A stretch of 64,000 nt of DNA from NCBI RefSeq assembly GCF_900545795.1, contig NZ_URAR01000004.1, positions 76,014 through 140,013 of the forward strand. The letters run 5' to 3'. Both the position numbers and the translations under genes were made by a program. Of this stretch, positions 51,719-61,230 are shown piece by piece (position 1 is the stretch's first letter; each line of letters opens with the position of its first letter). The notes beneath the pieces are model-generated. The model was not told the DNA's origin. It was given only the letters and a program-made list of their open reading frames with translations, and searched no databases. The DNA is from an uncultured Veillonella sp. (GTDB taxonomy: Bacteria > Bacillota > Negativicutes > Veillonellales > Veillonellaceae).

Positions 51719-52078
51719 CTATATCGCCTCCTCTAAATTCATTCAACTTTACTCTAACTATATTCAAATCTATTATACAATAAAATAGATAGTTCTAACA
51801 TTTTATTACCATTGGCAAGCTTTATTTTATTCCATAAAAAGAGAAAATTATTAAAATATATTAACTTTAGCACTGAAAAACAGCTTAGAAGTCACCCTAT
51901 TAAGGCGTCTCATTCACCTCAATGGAGCATCTATAAAGAGTCAATTAAGGACTTATAGGCCTGAGATTATAGGTCTAAGTTTAATCCCTTTAGAATTAAA
52001 CAATAGATTCAGTCTCAATGTAATTAAATAGTTTATACCGAGTCTACCTATTACATCCCATGTCTATATGGTAAAAAA
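51719..52078. other. intergenic DNA between rplS and rbgA
   Basis: No gene. AT-rich, with a small direct repeat TTATAGGCCTGAGA / TTATAGGTCTAAGT near 51951-51980. The rbgA promoter should be here, but none is clear. Confidence 0.4.
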
Positions 52079-52110
52079 ATAAAGGACTGCCATAGGCAGC
52101 CCTTTATTGG
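52079..52110 (-). terminator. terminator of rplS
   Basis: On the minus strand AAAGGGCTGCC TATG GGCAGTCCTTT forms a short-loop stem of about 10-11 bp, followed by ATTTTTTT. It is placed a few bases after the rplS stop codon. Confidence 0.9.
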
Positions 52111-52115
52111 AAAGA

Positions 52116-52457
52116 TTAGCGTTTTTCGCGAATACGCGCAGCTTTACCAGTGAGATTACGTAAGTAGTACAATTTAGCACGACGAACAACACCACGACGC
52201 ATAACTTCGATTTTAGCTAAACGTGGGCTATGTACTGGGAAAGTACGTTCTACGCCTACGCCAGAAGCGATACGACGAACAGTGAAAGATTCACGAACGC
52301 TACCACCTTGACGGTTGATTACTAGGCCTTCGAAAACCTGGATACGTTCACGGGAACCTTCCACTACCTTTACGTGTACACGTACGGTGTCACCAGCGCG
52401 GAATGCAGGAATGTCTGCACGAAGTTGTTCTTGCTCAATTACGTTAATAATGTTCAC
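52116..52457 (-). CDS. rplS: 50S ribosomal protein L19
   Basis: Large-subunit protein at the 30S-50S interface. The likely start is the GTG at 52455-52457, preceded by AAGGAGG; this gives 113 residues (MNIINVIEQEQLRADIPAF), the usual L19 length, whereas the longer open frame to 52493 would add a meaningless leader. Core: GDTVRVHVKVVEGSRERIQV, VFEGLVINRQGGS, FPVHSPRLAKIEV, RRAKLYYLRNL. Single-gene unit with its own promoter and terminator. The usual neighbours rimM and trmD are not here. Confidence 0.97.
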   Translation of the reverse strand: MNIINVIEQEQLRADIPAFRAGDTVRVHVKVVEGSRERIQVFEGLVINRQGGSVRESFTVRRIASGVGVERTFPVHSPRLAKIEVMRRGVVRRAKLYYLRNLTGKAARIREKR

Positions 52458-52531
52458 TTTTATTTCCTCCTTATTGTAGACATTCTTACCCATACTTCAT
52501 AGGCAGCGGACTATCTCAAATTAACAGAATA

Positions 52532-52561
52532 ATCATAACATATAGAACAAACTCTTGACAA
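52532..52561 (-). promoter_or_regulatory. rplS promoter, -35 inside the glyS terminator
   Basis: Minus strand TTGTCA (52556-52561) and TATGAT (52532-52537), spacing 18 bases. The -35 box is part of the right arm of the glyS terminator stem. Confidence 0.5.
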
Positions 52562-52590
52562 GGGCTTTTTTAGTCCTTATCAAGAGTTTT
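52550..52590 (-). terminator. terminator of the glyQS operon
   Basis: ACTCTTGACAAGG (52551-52563) pairs with 52575-52587 with one G-T type mismatch and an 11-base loop. T-rich sequence lies on both sides. Confidence 0.75.
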
Positions 52591-52645
52591 TGATTCTTTT
52601 TCAAATTATTTCGAAAAATTTTAAAACTTTTGAAGCATCTTACGT

Positions 52646-54697
52646 TTATTTTAAAGCGCTCACTTCACCAATAGCGTACATAACTTCATATGCAAGACGT
52701 ACTAATTGTAAGCGATTAGCTTTTACTGCTGCATCATCGGCCATAACCATAACAGCTTCAAAGAAGTCGTTAATAGCTGGCACTAATGTTTCAGGCAAGG
52801 CTACAACTTTACCAAAATCAGCCGCTTCATAAGCAGCTTTAGATTCTTCATACGCTTTTACTGCCACATCAAATAAAGCCTGTTCCTCTTTAGCTTCAAA
52901 AAATTTAGCATCTACTGCTTCATAAGCGATGTCTTTTACAAGATTATACATGCGAGTATAGGCTTGTACAAGCTCCACATTTTCATCAATGCGATGAGCC
53001 ATCAACGCTTTTACAAGACCATCAGCAGCTGCCACTGTAGTAGAATCCTTAGATAATACGAGGTCAATTACTGCATGTGGTACTTCGTGATCTAAGTAAA
53101 TATTCTTTAAGCGAAGTACAAAGAAATGAGCTAATTGAGCTACAATTTCATCATGTTTAGCTTCGTCAACCCCTAGTAAGGACAAGTCAGCGCGCCAAAT
53201 TGGCTCTAGATTAACATCATAACCACTTTGACTTAAAATATTTAACACGCCAATTGTTTGACGGCGAAGTGCATATGGATCTTGAGAACCTGTTGGAATT
53301 AAGCCACGGCTAAAAGTAGCTACAATATTGTCGATTTTATCGATGATACTCAAGATTTTACCAGCTGGTGTAGCAGGTAACATATCGCCAGCAAAGCGAG
53401 GTAAGTACTGTTCAAAAATCGCTTCGGCTACTTCCGTAGATTCTCCATCGAGCAAGGCATATTCTTTACCAATAACCCCTTGAAGTTCAGTAAATTCAGT
53501 CACCATGCCAGTAGTTAAGTCGGTTTTTGCCAGTACTGTAGCACGTTCTAGTTCAGCCATAGCATCTTCTTCTAAGCCACACATATCGCCAAGCATAGTA
53601 CCAAGTTCTAATAAGCGATCAGTTTTATTAGCTAAATTGCCCAAACCTTCTTGGAATACAATTTTAGTCAAACCATCTGTGCGTTCTGCCAAGGATTTCT
53701 TGCGGTCTTCATTGAAGAAGAATTTCGCATCATCAAGACGAGCGCGAAGCACTCGCTCATTCCCAGCAGCTACTACATCAATGCTCTTAGCATCGCCATT
53801 GCGAACAGTTAAGAACATAGGCAATAACTTACCTTCTGAATCAGTAAGTGGGAAATAGCGTTGATGATCCTTCATTGGTGTAATAACGGCTGCATCAGGA
53901 AGGTCTAAATAGGACGTATCAAACGTACCACAAAGAGCTGTTGGGTATTCTACTAAGTAAACTACTTCATCCAATAAATCTTCGTCCCATACGATGGACG
54001 CCTTTTTCTCCGCTGCAATAGCTTCTAATTGTTCTACAATCATTTTACGGCGTTTTTCTGGGTCAACAATGACAAAGTTTTCTTCTAAGGCTTGTAAATA
54101 ATCTACTGGATGCTGTACGAGTACACCGCGTTTACCTAAGAAGCGATGACCGCGGCTAAATGTAGATGAACGAACACCGGCAAATTCAACTGGAATCAAC
54201 TCTGTATCAAGTAAGGCGAGAATCCAGCGAATGGGACGGATAAATTTATCATCTAAATCTCCCCAGTGCATGGACTTAGGGAAGCTTAAGTCATGAATGA
54301 GCTCTGGCAAAATTTTAGTAAAAATCTCTGCCGCATCTACCCCTTCAGTTGTCGTATTAGCATAAATATAGCCATCTTCTACTACTAAATCAGCTACATC
54401 AATTCCTTTGCCACGGGCAAAGCCTTGCGCTGCTTTAGTTGGGTTCCCGTCTCCATCAAAGGCGATGGATGCAGAAGGGCCTTTATGACGTTCATTAAGT
54501 GTATCGGATGTATCGTTCACACCATCGATTAATAAAGTAATACGACGTGGTGTACCAAGAGTGCGAATCGATGCATATCCTAAATGATGTTCATTTAATT
54601 TAGTTTCAGTTAAGGACTTTAATTGAGATAAAATACCAGGCATGGCTCCCGCAGGAATCTCTTCCGCCCCGATTTCAAATAAAAGATCTTTGGCCAT
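52646..54697 (-). CDS. glyS: glycyl-tRNA synthetase beta subunit
   Basis: Tetrameric (alpha2beta2) bacterial GlyRS; the beta chain binds tRNA. 683 residues, normal length. Landmarks: LLFEIGAEEIPAGAMPGIL at the N-terminus, FPKSMHWGDLDDKFIRPIRW, the HD-like region, and a C-terminal anticodon-binding domain (DPYALRRQTIGVLNIL, VMVMADDAAVKANRLQLV). It starts one base after glyQ ends, so the two subunits are co-translated. Confidence 0.97.
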   Translation of the reverse strand: MAKDLLFEIGAEEIPAGAMPGILSQLKSLTETKLNEHHLGYASIRTLGTPRRITLLIDGVNDTSDTLNERHKGPSASIAFDGDGNPTKAAQGFARGKGIDVADLVVEDGYIYANTTTEGVDAAEIFTKILPELIHDLSFPKSMHWGDLDDKFIRPIRWILALLDTELIPVEFAGVRSSTFSRGHRFLGKRGVLVQHPVDYLQALEENFVIVDPEKRRKMIVEQLEAIAAEKKASIVWDEDLLDEVVYLVEYPTALCGTFDTSYLDLPDAAVITPMKDHQRYFPLTDSEGKLLPMFLTVRNGDAKSIDVVAAGNERVLRARLDDAKFFFNEDRKKSLAERTDGLTKIVFQEGLGNLANKTDRLLELGTMLGDMCGLEEDAMAELERATVLAKTDLTTGMVTEFTELQGVIGKEYALLDGESTEVAEAIFEQYLPRFAGDMLPATPAGKILSIIDKIDNIVATFSRGLIPTGSQDPYALRRQTIGVLNILSQSGYDVNLEPIWRADLSLLGVDEAKHDEIVAQLAHFFVLRLKNIYLDHEVPHAVIDLVLSKDSTTVAAADGLVKALMAHRIDENVELVQAYTRMYNLVKDIAYEAVDAKFFEAKEEQALFDVAVKAYEESKAAYEAADFGKVVALPETLVPAINDFFEAVMVMADDAAVKANRLQLVRLAYEVMYAIGEVSALK

Positions 54698-54698
54698 G

Positions 54699-55574
54699 TT
54701 ATTTATCTCCTTTCAATAATGGGAATCCTAAGGCTTCCCGTTTATCTAAATAGGCTTGAGCACAAATACGTGCTAAGGCGCGAACACGGCCGATGAAGGC
54801 AGTACGTTCACTAATACTAATAGCACTACGTGAGTCAAGTAAGTTGAAAGTATGAGAACATTTTAATACATAATCGTAGGCTGGAAGAATATAGCCTTCT
54901 TCACAAATGCGCTTAGCTTCTGCTTCATACATATCAAATAATTTAAAGAGCATATCTGTATCAGCTAATTCAAAGCTATAAGCAGATTGTTCCACTTCAT
55001 TTAAATGCCAAATGTCACCATAAGTAACATTTTCATTCCATTTTAAATCATATACATTCTCTACACCTTGAATATACATAGCAAGGCGTTCAAGACCATA
55101 TGTGATCTCTACAGACACAGGCTTCACATCAATGCTGCCTACTTGTTGGAAATATGTAAACTGAGTGATTTCCATACCATCGAGCCACACTTCCCAACCA
55201 AGGCCCCAAGCGCCAAGAGTTGGAGATTCCCAGTTATCTTCTACAAAACGAATATCATGGTCTTCGCTGTGAATACCTAAGGTTTCTAAACTTTTTAAAT
55301 ATAATTCTTGAATATTGTCAGGAGACGGCTTAATAATTACTTGGAATTGATGATGTTGGTATAAACGATTTGGATTATCCCCGTAACGTCCATCATCAGG
55401 ACGACGGGATGGTTCTACATAGCACACAGACCATGGTTCAGGCCCAATAGCGCGCAAGAATGTAGCAGGATTCATCGTACCTGCCCCTTTTTCCATATCA
55501 TATGGTTGTTGTAAGATACAACCTTGTTCTGCCCAGAATTTTTGCAGATTTAAAATAATCTCTTGAAATGTCAT
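54699..55574 (-). CDS. glyQ: glycyl-tRNA synthetase alpha subunit
   Basis: Catalytic class II subunit forming glycyl-adenylate. TFQEIILNLQKFWAEQGCIL at the N-terminus, then PYDMEKGAGTMNPATFLRAI, EPSRRPDDGRYGDNPNRLYQ (motif 2 type) and LGAWGLGWEVWLDGMEITQF. The frame opens at 55601, but the ATG at 55572-55574 follows AGGAGGAACGG and gives 291 residues, the family length. The operon has a strong promoter and a short leader with no T-box. Confidence 0.97.
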   Translation of the reverse strand: MTFQEIILNLQKFWAEQGCILQQPYDMEKGAGTMNPATFLRAIGPEPWSVCYVEPSRRPDDGRYGDNPNRLYQHHQFQVIIKPSPDNIQELYLKSLETLGIHSEDHDIRFVEDNWESPTLGAWGLGWEVWLDGMEITQFTYFQQVGSIDVKPVSVEITYGLERLAMYIQGVENVYDLKWNENVTYGDIWHLNEVEQSAYSFELADTDMLFKLFDMYEAEAKRICEEGYILPAYDYVLKCSHTFNLLDSRSAISISERTAFIGRVRALARICAQAYLDKREALGFPLLKGDK

Positions 55575-55622
55575 GTCCGTTCCTCCTAAAACTTTATTCA
55601 TATTAGGACTCTAACCTCTGTT

Positions 55623-55651
55623 ACAATACCAAGTCCCACTTATATTGTCAA
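55623..55651 (-). promoter_or_regulatory. glyQS promoter
   Basis: Minus strand TTGACA (55646-55651, perfect consensus) and TATTGT (55623-55628), spacing 17 bases. Confidence 0.7.
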
Positions 55652-55671
55652 CCCATAATAGATGTATGTCT

Positions 55672-56379
55672 TTATAGCGCTTTCGCCTTCATAGTATGTA
55701 GAAAAGTCAAGGAGCTAAGTTCTTCCCCTAATTGCATCGTCGCATAGGCAAATAAATTACGCTCTAACTCTAGCCACAAAGGGCGAGTCAGTTCAATACT
55801 GTGCTCAGCGGACCAATTATAGAAAAGAATGTCCCCTAAGGCGCGCTGCGCCTCCTTAGAAAAAGTAAGTCCTGTACTTCCCGTAAATTCACTTAAGAAT
55901 CGCGCTAAGCCATTCGCCTTAGCATAATCTGAAGCAGCTGGTACAAAACCAGCTTTACTTAAGAGCTGCCATCCGAGCAAGATAACAGCTAAAGGCACAG
56001 GCTTAGTCCTGGCTAATTGAGAGAAGCGATACACCAAATTAAATAAGGAATGATCTACTTCTTCTAAAGGAAATAAGCGACTAATGAGCTCTCCTGCAAA
56101 GGCTGCATAGCAAATGCTATTTAAATCAGTTTCAATGGAACGAATCAAATATCTACCATCGATTTGCTGTAAATTAAAATATTCTCCATCCTGCACAATT
56201 GTTATGACCACCGCACTAAAGGGCTGCAAATACCCTGTGCTGCGCATGCCTTGAAGTCGTTTATGCGGTACAGAACAGCGTATAATCCCCTTTTGACGAG
56301 TCAAAAAAGTAATGACAGAATACAATTTATGCTTTCTTCGCCATAATACAATGGCCTCGCAATTTATACCTAGGGCCAT
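55672..56379 (-). CDS. recO: DNA repair protein RecO
   Basis: RecFOR mediator that loads RecA on SSB-coated gaps. 235 residues with the OB-fold N-terminus (CEAIVLWRRKHKLYSVITFL, KGIIRCSVPHKR) and a helical C-terminal domain. The four-Cys zinc site found in many RecO proteins is not obvious here, which happens in some lineages. It is two bases downstream of the CNNM/CorC gene and near era, a usual Firmicute neighbourhood. Confidence 0.88.
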   Translation of the reverse strand: MALGINCEAIVLWRRKHKLYSVITFLTRQKGIIRCSVPHKRLQGMRSTGYLQPFSAVVITIVQDGEYFNLQQIDGRYLIRSIETDLNSICYAAFAGELISRLFPLEEVDHSLFNLVYRFSQLARTKPVPLAVILLGWQLLSKAGFVPAASDYAKANGLARFLSEFTGSTGLTFSKEAQRALGDILFYNWSAEHSIELTRPLWLELERNLFAYATMQLGEELSSLTFLHTMKAKAL

Positions 56380-56381
56380 AA

Positions 56382-57656
56382 TTATTCGTCTTCGCTTTCC
56401 TCTTCCTCAGGCACTTCAATAGGCACGGCATTTAATCGTGCAATACGATAGCCTTGCATTTCAGTAACTGTAAAGGTATAACCAGCTACTTCCACAGCAT
56501 CGCCTACTACAGGCGTACGCTCTAATAGACCAAAGATAAAGCCACCAATAGTATCTTCTTCTGGATCATCGAAATCAACATGCATTGCATATTTCACTTC
56601 ATCCACTAATACTTTACCATCAAATTCAAAAGAACCATCTGTATTGGCCACAATAGCAGGGGTATCATTTTCATGCTCATCCTTGATATCGCCCACTAAT
56701 TCTTCAATAATATCTTCTAGGCAAACTAAGCCTACCATACCACCATATTCATCCACTACAACAGCCTGATAAATACGACGCGTCCTCATATATTGAAGGA
56801 GCACAGACAATTTCATCACTTCAGGAATTGTCAAAATATCGCGGCGAATAAGACGCATATCTTTTTCAGCCTTTTCTTTTTGCTCCATTAAATCCTTAAT
56901 ATGAACTAAGCCAATCACATGGTCCTTATCTTCTACACAAAGTGGGTACCGTGTGTGACTGGTCTCAGCAATGCTCTTCATAGTCTCTTCAAAGCTATCT
57001 TCCACATAGATACAATCTACATCTTGACGAGGAATCATAACTTCTTTGGCCATGCGCTCTACGAAGTCAAATACATTGTCAATTAATTCCCCTTCCACAT
57101 GGTCTAATTGCCCTTCTAAATGACTGCGATTTACCATCATGCGGATTTCTTCTTCTGTGTGAACCAAGTCTAGTTCATTTTTATAAGGAGCACCGACCCA
57201 ACGAAGTAAGAGGGAACTAGCCTGTTGGGCAATCCAAATAAAGGGAGCCCCCATATAGCCCAAAATACACACCACTTTAGCGGACCAGCGCACATAACGC
57301 AGTGGAAAAGATAGTCCTAAGGCCTTTGGCATAATTTCCCCTAGCACTAAAATCACTAAAGCGATAATGGCAATCACGATGACATCAAATACAAGGGCCA
57401 GCACTTCGTGATGAAGACCTAAAGCACGCTCCCAATACCCAATATAAGGGCTGATTAAAGCCGTGCCTACACTGGATAAGAGGACGATAAAAAATAAAAT
57501 TAAAAATTGAGATGTATTAATAAAGCGTTCTGGCTTTTGATATAAAGTTCTCAAGAAATTTTTTGCATCTTCACTTAAGTCCTCTACATCATCTAAATGT
57601 TCTTCACTTAAACGAGCAAAGGAAAATTTTGCCAACACTAATACATTAATGAGCAA
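56382..57656 (-). CDS. CNNM/CorC-family membrane protein (hemolysin-type, CBS domains)
   Basis: Membrane protein implicated in Mg/Co or other cation homeostasis. Order: CNNM transmembrane domain with three or four segments, GEIMPKALGLSFPLRYVRW, paired CBS domains (MIPRQDVDCIYVEDSFEETM, RIYQAVVVDEYGGMVGLVCL), and a C-terminal CorC_HlyC domain (GGFIFGLLERTPVVGDAVEV). The given start is a TTG, but it cuts through the first membrane helix. The same frame continues upstream through FILGGLAILCILLINV to the era stop codon, with no ATG, GTG or TTG start that fits, so the true start is probably a rare codon (for example ATT at 57717-57719, after AAAGGA). Confidence 0.9.
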   Translation of the reverse strand: MLINVLVLAKFSFARLSEEHLDDVEDLSEDAKNFLRTLYQKPERFINTSQFLILFFIVLLSSVGTALISPYIGYWERALGLHHEVLALVFDVIVIAIIALVILVLGEIMPKALGLSFPLRYVRWSAKVVCILGYMGAPFIWIAQQASSLLLRWVGAPYKNELDLVHTEEEIRMMVNRSHLEGQLDHVEGELIDNVFDFVERMAKEVMIPRQDVDCIYVEDSFEETMKSIAETSHTRYPLCVEDKDHVIGLVHIKDLMEQKEKAEKDMRLIRRDILTIPEVMKLSVLLQYMRTRRIYQAVVVDEYGGMVGLVCLEDIIEELVGDIKDEHENDTPAIVANTDGSFEFDGKVLVDEVKYAMHVDFDDPEEDTIGGFIFGLLERTPVVGDAVEVAGYTFTVTEMQGYRIARLNAVPIEVPEEEESEDE

Positions 57657-57728
57657 TATACATAAAATGGCTAAGCCACCTAATATAAACCCAGCCTCCA
57701 GCGGCGTATCGATAGGAATCAGTCCTTT

Positions 57729-58625
57729 CTATTCATAACCAAATTCAGACAGCATGCCAGATTTATTGCGCCAGTCTTTTTTAACTTTAACCCATAAATC
57801 CAAATACACTTTTGTAGCCAATAAGCGCTCAATATCTGTGCGCGCTTCAGCACCTAGTTCGCGAAGCATACTTCCTTTTTTACCGATTATTATACCCTTT
57901 TGTGAGTCTCGCTCGCAATAGATAGTAGCACGAATATAAGTAGTGCCATCATCACGTTGTTTCATTTCATCTACGTCAACGGCAATGGCATGAGGAATCT
58001 CTTCTCTCGTTTTAAGCAAAATTTTCTCGCGCACAATATCGGCAATAATAAGTCGCTCAGGTTGGTCCGTAATCATATCTTCTGGGAAGTATTGAGGACC
58101 TTCTGGCAACACATCTTCTAGCACATGCAGAACCTCTTGAATATTGTCTTTTTCACGCGCTGAAATCGGAATAATCCCTTCAAACGGATATAAATTCTTA
58201 TATTCTACAATCGTTTCTAGTACTTGCTCTTTAGTTAATGTATCGATCTTATTAATAACTAAAAATACAGGTACATCTACATTTTTTAATTGTTCAATAA
58301 TAAAATTATCCCCTGGGCCACGCTTTTCATTGCCGGCCACCAAGAATAAAACTGCTTCTACTTCTTTTAAAGAATCAACCGCCGCTTTAACCATAAACTC
58401 TCCAAGCTTATGCTTTGGCTTGTGAATACCTGGCGTATCCATAAATACGATTTGTTTTTTCTCATCCATATACACGCACACAATGCGATTGCGCGTAGTT
58501 TGCGCCTTGTCGGAGACAATTACAATTTTATCCCCAATCAGAGCATTAATTAATGTAGATTTACCCACATTAGGACGGCCTACAACGGCTACAAAACCAG
58601 ATTTAAAATGAGCATCTTTATTCAT
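57729..58625 (-). CDS. era: GTPase Era
   Basis: Essential GTPase for 16S rRNA maturation and 30S assembly. G1 VGRPNVGKSTLINALIG, G3 FMDTPGIHKPK, G4 LVINKIDTL and G5 ISAREKDN, followed by a C-terminal KH domain (GIIIGKKGSMLRELGAEART). The frame is open to 58649; the ATG at 58623-58625, with GGGAGG upstream, is preferred and gives 298 residues. It overlaps ybeY by 8 bases. Confidence 0.96.
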   Translation of the reverse strand: MNKDAHFKSGFVAVVGRPNVGKSTLINALIGDKIVIVSDKAQTTRNRIVCVYMDEKKQIVFMDTPGIHKPKHKLGEFMVKAAVDSLKEVEAVLFLVAGNEKRGPGDNFIIEQLKNVDVPVFLVINKIDTLTKEQVLETIVEYKNLYPFEGIIPISAREKDNIQEVLHVLEDVLPEGPQYFPEDMITDQPERLIIADIVREKILLKTREEIPHAIAVDVDEMKQRDDGTTYIRATIYCERDSQKGIIIGKKGSMLRELGAEARTDIERLLATKVYLDLWVKVKKDWRNKSGMLSEFGYE

Positions 58626-59091
58626 TATATGGTGCATCCTCCCGCACATAACCTAAATTTCCTAGTACAAATTCTTCTTCTGTACGCATTTCTTTTTTAT
58701 CTTCATCAGTCATATGATCATAGCCTAATATATGCAAGCAGCCATGTACAGTCAAATAGGCTAACTCCCGTTCAAATGGATGACCATACTCCTGTGCCTG
58801 CTCAGCAGTTCGCTCCAAGGAAATAATTAAATCCCCTAGTAAATGAGACTCAACCTCGCCATTATCTTCGCCCTCATTTAAGGCAAAGGATAATACATCA
58901 GTAGGTCGGTCAATTTGACGATATTCCTTATTGAGCTTGTGAATATACTCATTATTACAGAGTAACACACTGAGCTCTTCCTCTTCGCTTAAGCCATATA
59001 CACGGCTCACTTCTGCACAGACTGTATTGATAATTTCTTCATTATCTTTATTAGGCTCCATGCCTTCTATATAACTAATCGTAACTTCCAT
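58618..59091 (-). CDS. ybeY: endoribonuclease YbeY
   Basis: Single-strand RNase in 16S rRNA processing and ribosome quality control. 157 residues with the zinc motif HGCLHILGYDHMTDEDKKEM (H3XH5XH type) near residue 115 and YRQIDRPTDVLSFALNEGED upstream. It lies between phoH and era, the conserved order in Firmicutes. Confidence 0.95.
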   Translation of the reverse strand: MEVTISYIEGMEPNKDNEEIINTVCAEVSRVYGLSEEEELSVLLCNNEYIHKLNKEYRQIDRPTDVLSFALNEGEDNGEVESHLLGDLIISLERTAEQAQEYGHPFERELAYLTVHGCLHILGYDHMTDEDKKEMRTEEEFVLGNLGYVREDAPYNE

Positions 59092-59136
59092 TATACTATG
59101 CCCCTTCTAAAGCATTCGTTAAATACTACCTATCTC

Positions 59137-60186
59137 CTAGAGACTGTCTTCAGTCGTTTTTTCTTCTTCCGCTTTTTTAAGGCGTTCTGCTTTTTCAGCT
59201 AAACGCTTTTGTTTCTTTTCATCTTGCATGTCTAATCGCGCTTGATAGGACTCATAGGCGCGAATAATTTTACTTACTAAGTCATGGCGTACTACATCTT
59301 CATCAGTAAATCGCACCATCTCAATGCCTGGCACACGAGCCAACACCTTTTCAGCTTCCATCAAACCAGATGTTACGCGATTAGGTAAGTCAATCTGCGT
59401 CTTATCGCCATTGATAACCATTTTAGACTGATTACCTAGACGAGTTAAGAACATTTTCATTTGCTCAGGCGTTGTATTTTGCGCTTCGTCTAAAATGACA
59501 AACGCATTCTCTAGTGTACGACCACGCATATAGGCAAGCGGTGCAATTTCAATAATGCCCCGCATCATAAAGCGCTCTACTTGCTCTAAACCAAACATAT
59601 CATTAAGAGCATCGTATAAAGGACGTAAATATGGGTCTACTTTTTCCTTTAAATCGCCCGGTAAGTAGCCTAGCTTTTCCCCCGCTTCTACAGCAGGACG
59701 AGTTAAAATAATGCGCTCCACATCGCGGTTCTTCAAGTAAAATGCCGCTAAGGCTACAGCCAAGAAGGTTTTCCCTGTACCGGCTGGGCCGATGCCAAAG
59801 GTAATGGTATTATGGCGAATAGCATCTACATAACGCTTTTGTCCCTCTGTTTTAGGCGTAATCATTTTACCTTTTACAGTAATATTAATAGCATCTTCAA
59901 ACATAGTGTGCAATAAATCTGCTTTTTTATTTTTCACCATTTTTACGGCAATGCGTACCTGCTGCTCGGTGATGGAACGGCTTTCTTTATATAAGAACAC
60001 TAATTCTTCCATAACTCGCCAAAACTGATTGACTACTTCATCATCACCAGAAATTTGCAAAGTATCGCCACGACTTACTACATGACAAGGTAATTCTTCA
60101 ATAATAATTTGTAAATGACGCTCTTGTACGCCTAAAATGGGACCTGCCATTTCATAGCGTGGGAATGTAAATGTGCGTTCACTCAT
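59137..60186 (-). CDS. PhoH-like ATPase
   Basis: Cytoplasmic P-loop NTPase of the PhoH/YbeZ group, linked with YbeY in RNA metabolism. 349 residues: an N-terminal KH-like part (about 1-100), GPAGTGKTFLAVALAAFYLK (Walker A), TRPAVEAGEKLGYLPGDLKE, Walker B FVILDEAQNTTPEQMKMFLT, and VINGDKTQIDLP. A Lys/Glu-rich coiled tail closes the protein. It lies 45 bases upstream of ybeY and likely belongs to the same operon. Confidence 0.94.
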   Translation of the reverse strand: MSERTFTFPRYEMAGPILGVQERHLQIIIEELPCHVVSRGDTLQISGDDEVVNQFWRVMEELVFLYKESRSITEQQVRIAVKMVKNKKADLLHTMFEDAINITVKGKMITPKTEGQKRYVDAIRHNTITFGIGPAGTGKTFLAVALAAFYLKNRDVERIILTRPAVEAGEKLGYLPGDLKEKVDPYLRPLYDALNDMFGLEQVERFMMRGIIEIAPLAYMRGRTLENAFVILDEAQNTTPEQMKMFLTRLGNQSKMVINGDKTQIDLPNRVTSGLMEAEKVLARVPGIEMVRFTDEDVVRHDLVSKIIRAYESYQARLDMQDEKKQKRLAEKAERLKKAEEEKTTEDSL

Positions 60187-60262
60187 AAATTCTCCTTCAA
60201 CTCTCCTTTTTAAATTAACTCATTCTCTTTATATGTAACTAAAAATACATGGTAAATAGATG

Positions 60263-61225
60263 TTAGAAAAACTTGCGCACTGCCGATCCATTTAAATAAT
60301 TATATAAATCACCTTGGCGCACATCCTGCTCTTCCATACGGCGATCAATTTCTTCTTGAATACGCCACCACCCCATAGACCAATTCGTAAACAAGGTATT
60401 AGTTTCTGGCGCACGGCCTACTAAGCGTTGCAAGACTATATTAGGATCTAAATGCCTTAAAAAGGCTATGACTCGGTCAATGTATTCATCAGCAGAAATT
60501 AAGGTAAAATCACCGGCTTCATACCATTTAGCCATGAGGGTATTTTTTACAATATACAAGGCATGCAACTTCACTTGGTCTACTCCAAGAGCGGACAAAA
60601 TACGTGCTCCTTCAATAGTGTCATCCATAGTATCCCATGGCAAATTTAAAATCATATGTGCACAGGTGCTGATACCATAGCGCTTAGTACGCAATATAGC
60701 ATCAATGAACTCCGCTAAGCCATGACCGCGATTGATTTTCTCCAAAGTATGATAATTTACACTTTGCAAACCATATTCTAAATAAATATCTACTTTATAT
60801 CTTTCTTTAATGTCTTGCAAGACTTCTAAATACGCATCATTAATGCAATCTGGCCGTGTAGCAATGGCAAGGCCCACCGTTGTATCAATGCAACCAGCTT
60901 CCATATACTCTTTAAAACGGTCTAGAGGCAAGTACGTATTGCTAAAGTTTTGATAGTAAGGTATATATTTATAAGCCTTGTATTTGGGGGCAATATGAGC
61001 AATATTCGCCTGTAACTGCTCTTGTACAGTCATTGAGGCTGGCAAGTTCTCATAGCCGGCCCCAATTTCACCGCAAAACACACAGCCCCCTACACCAGCC
61101 GAACCATCTCTGTTTGGACAAGTTAGAGGCAGCGCTACTGGTAATTTATATACTTTTTCACCATAGGTTTCTTTTAAAAACTTCGAGTACACTCGATACC
61201 TTTTTGGTTTCGTCGTATCACTCAT
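60263..61225 (-). CDS. radical SAM protein, TIGR01212/YhcC type
   Basis: A 320-residue iron-sulfur enzyme of unknown reaction. The radical SAM Cys motif is in LTCPNRDGSAGVGGCVFCGE (a spaced variant of CxxxCxxC), followed by LQANIAHIAPKYKAYKYIPY, LAIATRPDCINDAYLEVLQD and LEYGLQSVNYHTLEKINRGH, typical of the YhcC group. It is five bases downstream of the other radical SAM gene, so they share a transcript. Confidence 0.9.
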   Translation of the reverse strand: MSDTTKPKRYRVYSKFLKETYGEKVYKLPVALPLTCPNRDGSAGVGGCVFCGEIGAGYENLPASMTVQEQLQANIAHIAPKYKAYKYIPYYQNFSNTYLPLDRFKEYMEAGCIDTTVGLAIATRPDCINDAYLEVLQDIKERYKVDIYLEYGLQSVNYHTLEKINRGHGLAEFIDAILRTKRYGISTCAHMILNLPWDTMDDTIEGARILSALGVDQVKLHALYIVKNTLMAKWYEAGDFTLISADEYIDRVIAFLRHLDPNIVLQRLVGRAPETNTLFTNWSMGWWRIQEEIDRRMEEQDVRQGDLYNYLNGSAVRKFF

Positions 61226-61230
61226 AAAAA

